Assembly (NCBI RefSeq): GCF_019145435.1
Contig: NZ_JAHSTS010000001.1
Span: 2,618,001 to 2,682,000 of the forward strand
Direction: 5' to 3'
Length of the DNA: 64,000 nucleotides
Source: Pseudomonas ekonensis
Lineage (GTDB): Bacteria > Pseudomonadota > Gammaproteobacteria > Pseudomonadales > Pseudomonadaceae
Shown piece by piece: positions 18,131 to 30,449 of the stretch; position 1 is the first letter of the stretch; each line of letters begins with the position of its first letter. The position numbers and the translations under genes are program-made. The notes under the pieces are model-generated. The model did not search any database and was not told the DNA's origin. It was given only the letters and a program-made list of their open reading frames with translations.

Positions 18131-18847
18131 ATGTCGAACCCGCCCACCCCTTCCCCGCTGGATTCGCTCGACTGGTTCGAGCTAGAGCGGCAGCTGGATC
18201 AAGACGGCTGCGCCATCATCCGCAACCTGTTGCGCCCGGAAACCTGCGACCGCCTGAGAGCGCTCTACCCGCAATCCGAACCGTTCCGCTCGCAGGTCAT
18301 CATGGCGCGCCACGGTTTCGGCCGCGGCGAATACAAATACTTCGGCTACCCGCTGCCACCATTGGTCGAACGCCTGCGAAGCGCGCTCTATCCGCGCCTC
18401 GTGCCGTTGGCCAACCGCTGGTACGAGCGGATGGGACTGGAGGAACGCTTCCCCGGCGATCATGCGCAGTTCCTGGAGCGCTGCCATGCTGCCGGACAAT
18501 GCCGTCCTACACCGCTCTTGCTGCAATACGGCCCGCAGGACTACAACTGCCTGCACCAGGATCTGTACGGTGAGCACGTCTTTCCGCTGCAAGTGGCGAT
18601 TCTGCTGTCGGAGCCGGGGCAGGACTTCATCGGCGGCGAATTCGTCCTCACCGAGCAGCGCCCACGCATGCAGTCCCGCCCGCAGGTCATGGACCTGAAG
18701 CAGGGCGACGCCTTGATCTTCGCCGTCAACCAGCGGCCGGTCAAAGGCGTGCGCGGCGACTACCGGGTGACCATGCGTCACGGCGTCAGTCGCCTGCACA
18801 GCGGCACACGGCATACTCTCGGGATCATCTTTCACGACGCGACATGA
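18131..18847 (+). CDS. 2-oxoglutarate/Fe(II) oxygenase, putative nucleic-acid repair
   Basis: 238 residues. The iron-binding triad is visible as LHQD (His-x-Asp) and a distal His in RHGVSRL, with an Arg nearby in the VTMRHG/HSGTRHT region for 2-oxoglutarate. It resembles the family annotated as oxygenases for oxidative demethylation of damaged DNA (Oxygenase-NA, formerly DUF2086). The stop overlaps the alkB start by four bases (ATGA), so translation is coupled; with ada 72 bp further on, this supports a role in alkylation repair. Ribosome-binding site AAGGAG. Confidence 0.85.
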   Translation: MSNPPTPSPLDSLDWFELERQLDQDGCAIIRNLLRPETCDRLRALYPQSEPFRSQVIMARHGFGRGEYKYFGYPLPPLVERLRSALYPRLVPLANRWYERMGLEERFPGDHAQFLERCHAAGQCRPTPLLLQYGPQDYNCLHQDLYGEHVFPLQVAILLSEPGQDFIGGEFVLTEQRPRMQSRPQVMDLKQGDALIFAVNQRPVKGVRGDYRVTMRHGVSRLHSGTRHTLGIIFHDAT

Positions 18848-19530
18848 CGGCCATGCAACCGACAACCCTCGACCTGTTCGCCGACACCGAACCACAACCG
18901 CCGCGCACCGAGCAGATCGGCGAGCAGTCGTGGTGGCTGCGGGGGTTCGCCCTGCCTTGTGTCGATCCGTTGCTCGCCGCGCTGGACAGGATCCTCAGCG
19001 AAGCGCCGCTGCGCCACATGATGACGCCCGGTGGCTTCAGCATGTCAGTGGCCACCAGCAGCTGCGGCGCACTGGGCTGGATCACCGACCGCAGCGGCTA
19101 TCGCTACTCGCCTGTGGATCCGCTCAGCCAACAGCCCTGGCCGGCGATGCCGGCGGCGTTCTCCGATCTGGCGCAAGCGGCGGCGGCAGAGGCAGGATTT
19201 GCCGGATTCACGCCGGATTCCTGCCTGATCAACCGCTATGTTCCCGGCGCGAAGATGTCGTTGCACCAGGACAAAGACGAAAAGGACTACGCCGAACCGA
19301 TCGTTTCCCTCTCGCTCGGGTTGCCGGCGACGTTTCTGTTCGGCGGTTTCGCCCGTGCCGACGGCACCCGGCGCATCCCGCTGCTGCACGGCGACATGGT
19401 GATCTGGGGCGGCGTCGACCGTCTGCGCTACCACGGTGTGCTGCCGGTCAAGCCCGGCCTTCACCCGCGCCTGGGCGAGCAACGGCTGAACCTGACCTTC
19501 CGCTGCGCCGGATCCTCGCGCAGAATTTGA
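18844..19530 (+). CDS. alkB: alkylated-DNA dioxygenase AlkB
   Basis: A 2OG/Fe(II) dioxygenase that removes 1-methyladenine and 3-methylcytosine lesions by oxidative demethylation. The 228-residue protein matches E. coli AlkB closely: LDLFAD at the N-terminus, MTPGGFSMSVA, CLINRYVPGAKMSLHQDKDE with the His-x-Asp ligands, YHGVLPVK with the distal His, and the terminal LNLTFR with the 2OG-binding Arg. Translation is coupled to the upstream oxygenase by an ATGA overlap. Confidence 0.96.
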   Translation: MTAMQPTTLDLFADTEPQPPRTEQIGEQSWWLRGFALPCVDPLLAALDRILSEAPLRHMMTPGGFSMSVATSSCGALGWITDRSGYRYSPVDPLSQQPWPAMPAAFSDLAQAAAAEAGFAGFTPDSCLINRYVPGAKMSLHQDKDEKDYAEPIVSLSLGLPATFLFGGFARADGTRRIPLLHGDMVIWGGVDRLRYHGVLPVKPGLHPRLGEQRLNLTFRCAGSSRRI

Positions 19531-19602
19531 CCGCAAGCCCCGGAGTGTTGCCGTCAGCCAGGCTGGTTAACCTGAATCAAACAGGTCAACGGACGAACCA
19601 TC

Positions 19603-20670
19603 ATGAAAACGCTTTGCGCGACACCGAACACTGAAGACGATCCACGCTGGGCCGCCGTCCTCGCCCGAGATCCCCGGGCGGACGGGCAGTTCGTGTATGC
19701 CGTGAAAACCACCGGCGTCTACTGCCGTCCCAGCAGCCTGGCACGCCTGCCCAAGCCGCAGAACGTGGAGTTCTTCGATACCGCGCAAGAGGCCGAAGCG
19801 GCGGGCTATCGCCCCAGCAAACGGGCGGGCAAGGATCAGAGCAGCATGGCCGCCCAGCATGCGGCAACGGTGGCGGCGGCGTGCCGGCGGATCGAGTCGG
19901 CCGAACACCTGCCGCCGCTCAATGAATTGGCCGAGGCCGCCGGCCTGAGCCCGTTCCACTTTCACCGGGTGTTCAAGGCCGTCACCGGCCTGACGCCCAA
20001 GGGATACGGCGCGGCCCATCGCTCCCGCAAGGTCCGGGAGCGGTTGGCGGACAGCGGGACGGTCACCGATGCGCTCTACGATGCCGGATTCAACTCCAAC
20101 AGCCGCTTCTACGAGAGCGCCGACCAGATGCTGGGCATGACGCCCGGCGATTACCGTGCAGCGGGCAGGAACAACGACATCCGCTTCGCCGTCGGCCAAT
20201 GCTCGCTGGGGGCGATTCTGGTGGCGCAGAGCGAGCGCGGGGTTTGCGCGATCCTGCTGGGAGATGACCCGCACCAACTGGTGTGCGACCTGCAGGACAA
20301 ATTCCGTCAGGCCAACCTGATCGGTGCGGACAGCGGATTCGAGCAGTTGATCGCCAGCGTCGTGGGTTTCATCGAGGCACCGGCGCTGGGCCTCGACCTG
20401 CCGCTGGACGTGCGCGGCACAGCGTTTCAGGAGCGGGTCTGGCAGGCGCTGCGGGACATTGCGCCCGGCAGCACCGCCAGCTACGCCGACATCGCCCAGC
20501 GCATCGGCGCGCCCAAGGCCGTGCGCGCCGTGGCCCAGGCGTGCGGCGCCAACAGCCTGGCGGTGGCCATTCCCTGCCATCGCGTGGTGCGCAGCGACGG
20601 CAACCTGTCGGGCTACCGCTGGGGCGTGGAACGCAAGCGTGCGCTGCTTGAGCGCGAAGCCCAGCCTTAG
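19603..20670 (+). CDS. ada: Ada-type regulator/O6-methylguanine-DNA methyltransferase with degenerate zinc site
   Basis: 355 residues in three parts: an Ada N-terminal domain (about 1-80), an AraC-type HTH (about 86-180), and an O6-alkylguanine methyltransferase with the intact active site AIPCHRVVRS (about 318-327). Unusually, of the four zinc cysteines of E. coli Ada (38, 42, 69, 72) only the first is kept: YCRPSS has Cys41 followed by Ser45, and YRPSKRAG has Ser72 and Ala75. Methyl-phosphotriester repair and methylation-triggered activation may therefore be lost or altered, while guanine repair should remain. It follows alkB by 72 bp and overlaps the convergent GyrI-like gene by 4 bp. Confidence 0.9.
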   Translation: MKTLCATPNTEDDPRWAAVLARDPRADGQFVYAVKTTGVYCRPSSLARLPKPQNVEFFDTAQEAEAAGYRPSKRAGKDQSSMAAQHAATVAAACRRIESAEHLPPLNELAEAAGLSPFHFHRVFKAVTGLTPKGYGAAHRSRKVRERLADSGTVTDALYDAGFNSNSRFYESADQMLGMTPGDYRAAGRNNDIRFAVGQCSLGAILVAQSERGVCAILLGDDPHQLVCDLQDKFRQANLIGADSGFEQLIASVVGFIEAPALGLDLPLDVRGTAFQERVWQALRDIAPGSTASYADIAQRIGAPKAVRAVAQACGANSLAVAIPCHRVVRSDGNLSGYRWGVERKRALLEREAQP

Positions 20671-21128
20671 CGGATGCCGATGTGGACCGCCACCGAGTCG
20701 GGGCCGGTATAGGCCTCGAAGTCGGTGGCGTAACGCCGCTCGACCTGAGGGTTATCCTCGAAATAGCGCCAGATCCGGCCCCACGTGGCGATGACCGCCT
20801 CGGGCAGCGCGCCATGCCCTTCGAACACCAGGTAGTCGCCGCTCTCGATCCGCACCGTTTCGAAGTCGGTGCTGTCCCGATCGAGGATCGCGACGCCCGC
20901 CGTCACATCGAACGCCCCCGACGCATCCGACTCATAGGCCGAATACACGCCATAGACCGGTGATTCGGTCTGTTTGCCGGGAATGACGGCCGCCAGCCCT
21001 GCCTTATGGAACCGATCCCACATCGGGCCGATCTTCGCGGTGTGCCCGTCATGTTCGGCGAGGTTGGTGGTACGTACCCGCAGCCCCGCGACCGTGAAAC
21101 CATTGACGTAAAGTTGCTTGAGATCCAT
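20667..21128 (-). CDS. GyrI-like effector-binding domain protein
   Basis: 153 residues consisting only of the GyrI/AraC effector-binding fold (AGLRVRTTNLAEHDGHTAKIG, then PVYGVYSAYESDASGAFDV and a final VERRYATDFEAY). There is no DNA-binding domain, so it may be a stand-alone small-molecule-binding or sequestering protein, or a partner of another regulator. The start is the ATG preceded by GGAG at 11 nt. Its stop overlaps the end of ada by 4 bp in convergent orientation. Confidence 0.8.
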   Translation of the reverse strand: MDLKQLYVNGFTVAGLRVRTTNLAEHDGHTAKIGPMWDRFHKAGLAAVIPGKQTESPVYGVYSAYESDASGAFDVTAGVAILDRDSTDFETVRIESGDYLVFEGHGALPEAVIATWGRIWRYFEDNPQVERRYATDFEAYTGPDSVAVHIGIR

Positions 21129-21189
21129 CGAATGCGCCGCTCCATGTGCCTGAACGCGGCCCCGCAGGGCCGGGAAGGCGCTTACTGTG

Positions 21190-22173
<984 letters not shown>

Positions 22174-22347
22174 GACTGCCTCGCTGGGAAGGTTTCGGGG
22201 TCGTGGCATTCAAATACCACACTGCAACACATTGCCACACACGACTTTGCGCCAATCGGCAAATCCGCCGGGTGATTCCATGGCGGGCGGCTATGCTTTT
22301 TCGACGATCCCTTCGCCCCCGAAAACCTCATGTCGATGGAGCTGACA

Positions 22348-24801
22348 ATGACCCGTCCCCGTTGGTTTCTCGCCTGTCTCATGCTGTGCCTTTTCGCCTT
22401 GGGCAGTGCCTGGGCCGCGCCGGCTCCCGCGAGCAAAGGCACGGGCACGGCCACCGACGAGCCGACATGGCCGCAAGTCATCACCAGCGGCGCCGCCAAG
22501 CTGACGGTCTACCAGCCGCAGCTCGACAGTTGGGACGGCTACACCCTCAAGGCCCGCGCCGCCGTCGAAGCCACCGGCGCCGACGGCAAGTCCATCTACG
22601 GCGTCGTCCAGTTCAGCGCCCACACGCTGGTGGACAAGGCCACGCGCTGGGTCGCCCTCGATCAGTACAACATTATCAAGGCCGACTTCCCGTCCGATGC
22701 GAGCCAGGCCGCCACCTGGGTCACCGCGCTGCAAAAGGATGCCGCCAACCGCAAGAAAACCATTTCCCTCGATCAGCTGGAGGCCGCCGTCGGGGTGCTT
22801 GCCGCCGAGCAGAAGGCCGACGCCGCGCCGCTGGAGAACACCCCGCCTGCCATCCTCAGCTCGGACGTCCCGGCGCTGCTGGTGTACATCGACGGCGAAC
22901 CAGCCTACCGACCGGTGGAAGGCACCGGGCTGCAACGGGTGATCAACACCCGGCCGCTGCTGCTCAAGGACGATCAAGGCAAGCATTACCTGCACGTGTT
23001 CGACGGCTGGATGGCCGCGGACCGGTTGAACGGCGACTATTCGCGCCTGGCCTCCCCGCCCGCCGGCCTGGAGAAGGCCAAGAAAGCCGCGATCGACAGC
23101 CGCCAGGTGGACCTGCTGACCGGCCAAGGCGATCCCAAGGCCAAGGCGCCGAGCCTGGCCAAACCGCCGCAGCCGAAAATCTTCATCGCCACCACGCCGA
23201 CCGAACTGATCGTCACCGACGGCGCGGCGCAATGGCAGCCGATCCAGGGCACGCGCCTGCTGTATGTCAGCAACACCACCGGGCACATCTTCAAGGAGAT
23301 CGGCGACCAGAACAGCTACGTGCTGATTTCCGGGCGCTGGTTCCGAGCCGCCGACATGAACGGCCCCTGGACCTTCACCCCGGCCGACAAGCTGCCAGCG
23401 GACTTCGCCAACATTCCCGACGACAGCCCGAAAGAAAACGTCAAGGCTTCGGTGGCCGGCACGCCGCAGGCCAAGGAAGCGGCCATCGCCGCGACCATCC
23501 CGCAGACCTCGGCGATCAAGAAAAGCGCAGTGAAGATGACCGCCCCCGCCTTCGATGGCGAACCTCAGCTCAAGGCCATCACCGGCACCCCGCTGCAGTA
23601 CGTGGTCAACAGCGCCACGCCGATCATCCGGGTCGACACCGACAGCTGGTACGCCGTGGAGAACGGCATCTGGTTCACGGCCACAAGCGTCAACGGGCCG
23701 TGGACGGTCGCAGGCTCCGTGCCGGCGGTGATCTATTCGATCCCGCCCAGCTCACCCATGCACTACCTCACCTACGTCAAAGTCTACGAATCGAGCGGCG
23801 ACACGGTGGTGGTCGGCTACACGCCCGGCTACCAGGGCTCCACGCTGGATCCGGCCACGGGCGTGGTGGTCTACGGCACCGGGTATCCGTACACGCCCTG
23901 GGTCGGCAGCGTGTGGTACGGACCTCCGGTGACGTACGGCTTCGGCGTCGCCATCCGCTACACGCCGTGGACCGGTTGGACCTTCGGTTTCGGCTTCGGC
24001 TGGAGCTGGGGCGGCAGCACCGTGGCGATGGGCTGGGGCTGGGGCGCCTATCCGTGGTGGGGCAACTACGGCTGGGGCTATGCCTGGGGCCCGCGCCTGT
24101 ATCCGGCGCCGCTGGCCTGGGGTGGCGCCGCCTACGGCTACCGTGGCGGCGCCGTTGCCTGGGGCCCGGGCGGTTGGGCAGGCACCACCGGCAATATCTA
24201 CAGGCAATGGGGCGACCGGGCGACGGTGAGCCGTTATGGCGGCGGCTACAACGCCTGGACCGGCAACCGCTGGGCGGGACAGGTCGGGGCCTCCTACAAC
24301 TCACGCACCGGCGTCTCGGCGGCGGGCCAGCGCGGCGCGGTGCACAACGTCTACACCGGCAACTACGCCGCCGGGCGCAGTGGCGCGGCGGTCGGCCCCG
24401 AAGGCGGCGCCATCGCCGGACAGCGGGTGACGGCCGGCAATGCGCGCACCGGCACCCAGGTCACCGCCAGCCGGGGCGCCGTGTACAACCCCAACACCGG
24501 CAACACCACCCAGTACGGCGGGATCCGCGGGCGCGACGGCGGCGCCGCGCGCATCGGCGACAACGTGTATGCCGGGCACGACGGCAATGTCTACAAGAAA
24601 ACCGACGACGGCTGGCAATCGATGGTCAAGGGCGGCGCCACCCGCGCGCCGGTCAACAACACCGCGCAACTGCAGAACCTCAACCGCGAATCCGCCGCCC
24701 GCAACTTCGGTAATCAGCGCCTGAACGAATTCCACGATTCCTCGCGGGTCATGAACCGTTCGTTCGGGGGCGGCGGTGGTGGCGGGTTCCACCGACGCTG
24801 A
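22348..24801 (+). CDS. large secreted Trp/Gly/Tyr-rich protein of unknown function
   Basis: 817 residues from the ATG with GGAG seven bases upstream (another ATG lies 18 nt earlier). A signal peptide (FLACLMLCLFALGSAWA-AP) leads to a mixed region of about 470 residues with three similar strand modules ending in WFRAADMNGPW, WFTATSVNGPW and related forms. Then comes a striking Trp/Gly/Tyr-rich low-complexity stretch (about 525-600), and finally imperfect repeats (NVYTGNYAAGRSGAAV, VYNPNTGNTTQYGGI). It ends GGGGGGFHRR. Probably envelope-exposed or secreted. Similar pseudomonad proteins carry a carbohydrate-binding label, which I cannot support from motifs. Confidence 0.8.
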   Translation: MTRPRWFLACLMLCLFALGSAWAAPAPASKGTGTATDEPTWPQVITSGAAKLTVYQPQLDSWDGYTLKARAAVEATGADGKSIYGVVQFSAHTLVDKATRWVALDQYNIIKADFPSDASQAATWVTALQKDAANRKKTISLDQLEAAVGVLAAEQKADAAPLENTPPAILSSDVPALLVYIDGEPAYRPVEGTGLQRVINTRPLLLKDDQGKHYLHVFDGWMAADRLNGDYSRLASPPAGLEKAKKAAIDSRQVDLLTGQGDPKAKAPSLAKPPQPKIFIATTPTELIVTDGAAQWQPIQGTRLLYVSNTTGHIFKEIGDQNSYVLISGRWFRAADMNGPWTFTPADKLPADFANIPDDSPKENVKASVAGTPQAKEAAIAATIPQTSAIKKSAVKMTAPAFDGEPQLKAITGTPLQYVVNSATPIIRVDTDSWYAVENGIWFTATSVNGPWTVAGSVPAVIYSIPPSSPMHYLTYVKVYESSGDTVVVGYTPGYQGSTLDPATGVVVYGTGYPYTPWVGSVWYGPPVTYGFGVAIRYTPWTGWTFGFGFGWSWGGSTVAMGWGWGAYPWWGNYGWGYAWGPRLYPAPLAWGGAAYGYRGGAVAWGPGGWAGTTGNIYRQWGDRATVSRYGGGYNAWTGNRWAGQVGASYNSRTGVSAAGQRGAVHNVYTGNYAAGRSGAAVGPEGGAIAGQRVTAGNARTGTQVTASRGAVYNPNTGNTTQYGGIRGRDGGAARIGDNVYAGHDGNVYKKTDDGWQSMVKGGATRAPVNNTAQLQNLNRESAARNFGNQRLNEFHDSSRVMNRSFGGGGGGGFHRR

Positions 24802-24896
24802 AGGCCGCAAATCCCGGCTGGCCTTGCAGCCGGGTTTGCTGGTACAAAACCGGCTCTGCCGTCCCTGCCCGTTTTGTCGTTCGGAGAACCCTTTCC

Positions 24897-26895
<1,999 letters not shown>

Positions 26896-27576
26896 ATGTC
26901 GCTGACGAGTGCCGATTTCGCGGCGATCTGGCTGACCCTGAAGCTGGCGTCCCTGACCACCGCGATCTTGCTGGTGGTCGGCACTCCGATTGCCCTGTGG
27001 TTGTCGCGTAGCCGCTCCTGGCTGCGCGGCCCCGTCGGTGCGGTGGTGGCCCTGCCCCTGGTGCTGCCGCCGACCGTCATTGGCTTCTACCTGCTGCTGG
27101 CGCTGGGCCCCAACGGGTTCATCGGCCAGTTCACCCAATGGTTGGGGTTCGGCACCCTGACATTCAGTTTCACCGGCCTCGTGGTCGGCTCAGTGCTGTA
27201 TTCCATGCCGTTCGTGGTGCAGCCGCTGCAGAACGCCTTTTCCGCCATCGGCACCCGCCCGCTGGAAGTGGCCGCGACCTTGCGCGCCAATCCCTGGGAC
27301 ACGTTCTTCAGCGTGATCCTGCCGCTGGCCCGCCCCGGCTTCATCACCGCCGCGATCCTCGGGTTTGCCCACACCGTCGGCGAATTCGGCGTGGTGCTGA
27401 TGATCGGCGGCAACATTCCCGACAAGACCCGCGTGGTCTCGGTGCAGATCTACGACCACGTCGAGGCCATGGAATATGCGCAGGCCCATTGGCTGGCCGG
27501 GGCCATGCTGGTGTTTTCGTTCCTGGTGCTGCTGGCGCTCTATTCCAGCCGCAAGACCCGCGCCGGCTGGAGCTGA
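26896..27576 (+). CDS. modB: molybdate ABC transporter permease
   Basis: 226 residues with five to six transmembrane helices. The permease EAA-type loop reads [25 protein letters not shown], the contact site for ModC. It starts immediately after the modA TAA with no intergenic base, so translation is probably coupled. Inner membrane. Confidence 0.96.
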   Translation: MSLTSADFAAIWLTLKLASLTTAILLVVGTPIALWLSRSRSWLRGPVGAVVALPLVLPPTVIGFYLLLALGPNGFIGQFTQWLGFGTLTFSFTGLVVGSVLYSMPFVVQPLQNAFSAIGTRPLEVAATLRANPWDTFFSVILPLARPGFITAAILGFAHTVGEFGVVLMIGGNIPDKTRVVSVQIYDHVEAMEYAQAHWLAGAMLVFSFLVLLALYSSRKTRAGWS

Positions 27577-27579
27577 CGG

Positions 27580-28659
27580 ATGATCGACGCGCGCTTGACC
27601 CTCTCCTACTCCGGCTTCAGCCTGGACGTCGACCTGCAGTTGCCCGGCCGCGGCGTGACGGCGCTGTTCGGCCAGTCCGGGTCGGGCAAGACCACCTGCC
27701 TGCGCTGCATCGCGGGCCTGGAGCGAGCCGAGAAGGCCTTCATCCGGATCAACGACGAAGTCTGGCAGGACAGCGACAAAGGCCTGTTCGTGCCCCCGCA
27801 CAAGCGGGCGCTGGGCTACGTGTTCCAGGAGGCGAGCCTGTTCCCGCACCTGTCGGTGCTGGCCAATCTGCAGTTCGGCCTCAAGCGCATCGCCCGGCCG
27901 CAGCGCCGGGTCGATCTGCGCCAGGCCACCGAACTGCTGGGGATCGGCCACTTGCTGAACCGGCACCCGCAGCATTTGTCCGGCGGCGAGCGCCAGCGCG
28001 TCGGCATCGCCCGGGCGCTGCTGACCAGCCCGAAGCTGCTGCTGATGGACGAGCCCTTGGCCGCCCTCGACAGCCAGCGCAAAAACGAAATCCTGCCTTA
28101 CCTGCAACGCCTGCACGACGAACTGGACATTCCGGTGCTGTACGTCAGCCATGCCCAGGACGAAGTGGCGCGGCTGGCCGATCACCTGGTGCTGCTCAGC
28201 GGCGGCCGGGCGCTGGCCAGCGGCCCGATCGGCGAAACCCTGGCCCGCCTCGACCTGCCGCTGGCCCAGGGCGACGATGCCGGCGTGGTGATCGAAGGCC
28301 AGGTCAGTGCCTACGACGCCGGCTATCAATTGCTCAGCCTGCAATTGCCGAACACCCGGATGAACATCCGCGTGCCCCATGCGCCGATGGACATCGGCCA
28401 ACCGCTGCGCTGCAAGGTGCAGGCCCGGGACATCAGCCTGTCGCTGCAGGATCCGGAACACAGCAGCATCCTCAACCGACTGCCGGTCACCGTGGTCAGC
28501 GAACTGGCCGGGGACAACGCCGCGCACGTCCTGATCCGCCTGGACGCCGGCGGCACGCCGCTGCTGGCGCGGATCACGCGGTTCTCCCGGGATCAGCTGG
28601 GCGTGCACCCGGGCCAACGCCTCTGGGCACAGATCAAGGCCGTAGCCGTACTGGCGTAA
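27580..28659 (+). CDS. modC: molybdate ABC transporter ATP-binding protein
   Basis: 359 residues. The ATPase domain has Walker [10 protein letters not shown], signature [16 protein letters not shown], Walker [13 protein letters not shown] and the H-loop SHAQDE. The C-terminal part (about 285-355) is the TOBE/Mop-like domain that binds oxyanion ([20 protein letters not shown]). It follows modB by 3 bp and closes the modABC operon. Confidence 0.96.
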   Translation: MIDARLTLSYSGFSLDVDLQLPGRGVTALFGQSGSGKTTCLRCIAGLERAEKAFIRINDEVWQDSDKGLFVPPHKRALGYVFQEASLFPHLSVLANLQFGLKRIARPQRRVDLRQATELLGIGHLLNRHPQHLSGGERQRVGIARALLTSPKLLLMDEPLAALDSQRKNEILPYLQRLHDELDIPVLYVSHAQDEVARLADHLVLLSGGRALASGPIGETLARLDLPLAQGDDAGVVIEGQVSAYDAGYQLLSLQLPNTRMNIRVPHAPMDIGQPLRCKVQARDISLSLQDPEHSSILNRLPVTVVSELAGDNAAHVLIRLDAGGTPLLARITRFSRDQLGVHPGQRLWAQIKAVAVLA

Positions 28660-28730
28660 ATCGTTCGCACGTCGACGGGCGGGCGCGGTCAATCGCCATG
28701 ACAGCCCGAACCGCCACCAGGACGTCCGAC

Positions 28731-29765
28731 ATGGCCGATACCGTCCACACCGACCCATTGCCGCCTGGCCTGCATTACGTCGATGACAGCGGGCCCGGCA
28801 TCACCCGCAAGCAGGTGCGCGGCAGCTTCCGCTACTTCGACCCGGCGGGCCGGCGCATCACCGACCCGGACGAGATCCAGCGCATCAATGCCTTGGCGGT
28901 TCCGCCGGCGTACCTCGATGTGTGGATCTGCCCCGACGCCCACGGCCACCTGCAAGCCACCGGACGCGATGCCCGGGGCCGCAAGCAGTACCGCTATCAC
29001 CCGCGCTGGCGCGAAGTGCGCGATGCCGACAAGTACGCCCGGCTGCGCGCGTTCGGCCTGGCGCTGCCGAAACTGCGCAAACGGCTCGAAGCCATGCTGT
29101 TGCCGCCCGGCTTCAGCCGCGACAAGGTCATGGCCACGGTCATCACGCTGCTGGACGCCACGCTGATCCGCGTCGGCAATGCGCAGTACGCACGGCACAA
29201 CCGCTCGTACGGCCTGACCACCCTGCGCAACCGGCACGTCGAGGTCAACGGCAGCGCGATCCTGTTCCAGTTCCGCGGCAAGAGCGGCATCGAGCACCGG
29301 ATCACCGTCCGGGACCGGCGCCTGGCGCGGATCATCCGGCGCTGCCTCGAACTGCCCGGCCAGAACCTGTTCCAGTACCTGGACGAAAACGGCGAGCGGC
29401 ACACCGTCACCTCCTCCGACGTCAATGCCTGCCTGCAAGCCCTGACCGGCGCCGAGTTCACCGCCAAGGACTACCGCACCTGGGCCGGCAGCGCCCTGGC
29501 GTTGGCGGTTCTGCGCGAACAGCGGTGGGACTCCGAAGCCGAAGCAAAGCGCCAGGTGGTGGAGATGATCAAGCAGGTCGCCCGCGCGCTGGGCAACACG
29601 CCGGCGGTGTGCCGCAAGTGCTACATCCACCCGGCGGTGATCGATCGGTTCATGCTCGGCGAACTGGCCGGGCTGCCGCGCCCGCGCATGCGCAAGGGCC
29701 TGCGCGCCGAAGAGGTCGCCCTGGCGATGTTCCTGGAACGCGAAGGCATGACGGAGGTGGTTTAA
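28731..29765 (+). CDS. DNA topoisomerase IB
   Basis: 344 residues of the bacterial/poxvirus-like type IB topoisomerase family, which relaxes supercoils through a 3'-phosphotyrosine. It has the N-terminal domain (PPGLHYVDDSGPGITR), the catalytic core with an active-site Arg in LIRVGN, the Lys-bearing RGKSGIEH, KDYRTWAGS, and the probable nucleophile Tyr in KCYIHP. The start at 28731 has AGGA 8 nt upstream; an ATG at 28698 is the alternative. It begins a same-strand run of stress-associated genes after modC. Confidence 0.92.
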   Translation: MADTVHTDPLPPGLHYVDDSGPGITRKQVRGSFRYFDPAGRRITDPDEIQRINALAVPPAYLDVWICPDAHGHLQATGRDARGRKQYRYHPRWREVRDADKYARLRAFGLALPKLRKRLEAMLLPPGFSRDKVMATVITLLDATLIRVGNAQYARHNRSYGLTTLRNRHVEVNGSAILFQFRGKSGIEHRITVRDRRLARIIRRCLELPGQNLFQYLDENGERHTVTSSDVNACLQALTGAEFTAKDYRTWAGSALALAVLREQRWDSEAEAKRQVVEMIKQVARALGNTPAVCRKCYIHPAVIDRFMLGELAGLPRPRMRKGLRAEEVALAMFLEREGMTEVV

Positions 29766-29856
29766 GCCGCTGGCCGACGAACCGGCCTGTCCGTCTTTTG
29801 CACGTTCGGCACAGGGTTCTATAGTTGATCTGACACGAATTCGCTGTGGTGACGCC

Positions 29857-30087
29857 ATGGAAGACATTTTCATCGTCAAGCGCTGCAACCGGATCATCAT
29901 CCACGGGCGGCGCGCCGGGGAAAGCCTGCACGAACCCGCCGAGGCCATCGGCTGGTTCCGCATCTGCGACACGCGCACCGGCGGATTCATCGGCGACGGC
30001 TACGACCTTGAGGACGACGCCCGGCGCGAATGCCGCCGGCTCAACGCAGCCAGCTCACCGTTACCGGCCCGCCAGAACCGCGGCTGA
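29857..30087 (+). CDS. small protein of unknown function
   Basis: 76 residues, MEDIFIVKRCNRIIIHGRR at the start, then WFRICDTRTGGFIGDGYDLEDDARRECRRLN. Soluble and charged; the C-terminal helix has a Cys-Arg-Arg cluster. The ribosome-binding site is weak, but composition and context (a series of small + strand genes) support coding. Function unknown. Confidence 0.6.
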   Translation: MEDIFIVKRCNRIIIHGRRAGESLHEPAEAIGWFRICDTRTGGFIGDGYDLEDDARRECRRLNAASSPLPARQNRG

Positions 30088-30148
30088 TGCGGCTGTTTTG
30101 CGGGTCTATACTGAAACCAGCTGAAGGAGCGGCGCCCCATGGCGGAGA

Positions 30149-30171
30149 GCTCGCGCGTCGCGGGCTTTTTT
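30149..30171 (+). terminator. intrinsic terminator
   Basis: GCTCGCG and CGCGGGC (one G-U pair) around CGT, followed by a six-T run, between two small genes. Confidence 0.7.
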
Positions 30172-30218
30172 GCTGACTTCCCATTGCTGCGCAGCGGTTT
30201 CATGAACGGAGGTGCTCC

Positions 30219-30449
30219 ATGTCCGAAAAAGAGTCCATCACCACCCTCCTCACCTTGCTCGACGCGCGGCAGGCGCGCCTGGCGGCGGCCTGCAAAGAGA
30301 TCGCCGACTGGGTCGACCACCAAGGCGGCCATCCCACCGCCCTGCGCATCCGCGACCGTCTGAACGACATCGAGAAGGACACGCCGCTGATCCGCAGTAC
30401 CCTGTCGGCGCTCAAGCCTGTGGACCGGCCGTTGCCACGGTTCAGGTGA
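30219..30449 (+). CDS. small helical protein of unknown function
   Basis: 76 residues, almost entirely helical in appearance (SEKESITTLLTLLDARQARL, then CKEIADWVDHQGGHPTALRIRD). A very good GGAGG site precedes the ATG and a terminator lies just upstream, so it is likely a separate small transcript. No domain recognised. Confidence 0.68.
   Translation: MSEKESITTLLTLLDARQARLAAACKEIADWVDHQGGHPTALRIRDRLNDIEKDTPLIRSTLSALKPVDRPLPRFR

Noticed and set aside
28698..28730. Upstream ATG as start of topoisomerase IB
   Set aside because: It lacks a ribosome-binding site; the ATG at 28731 has AGGA at 8 nt. It remains possible.
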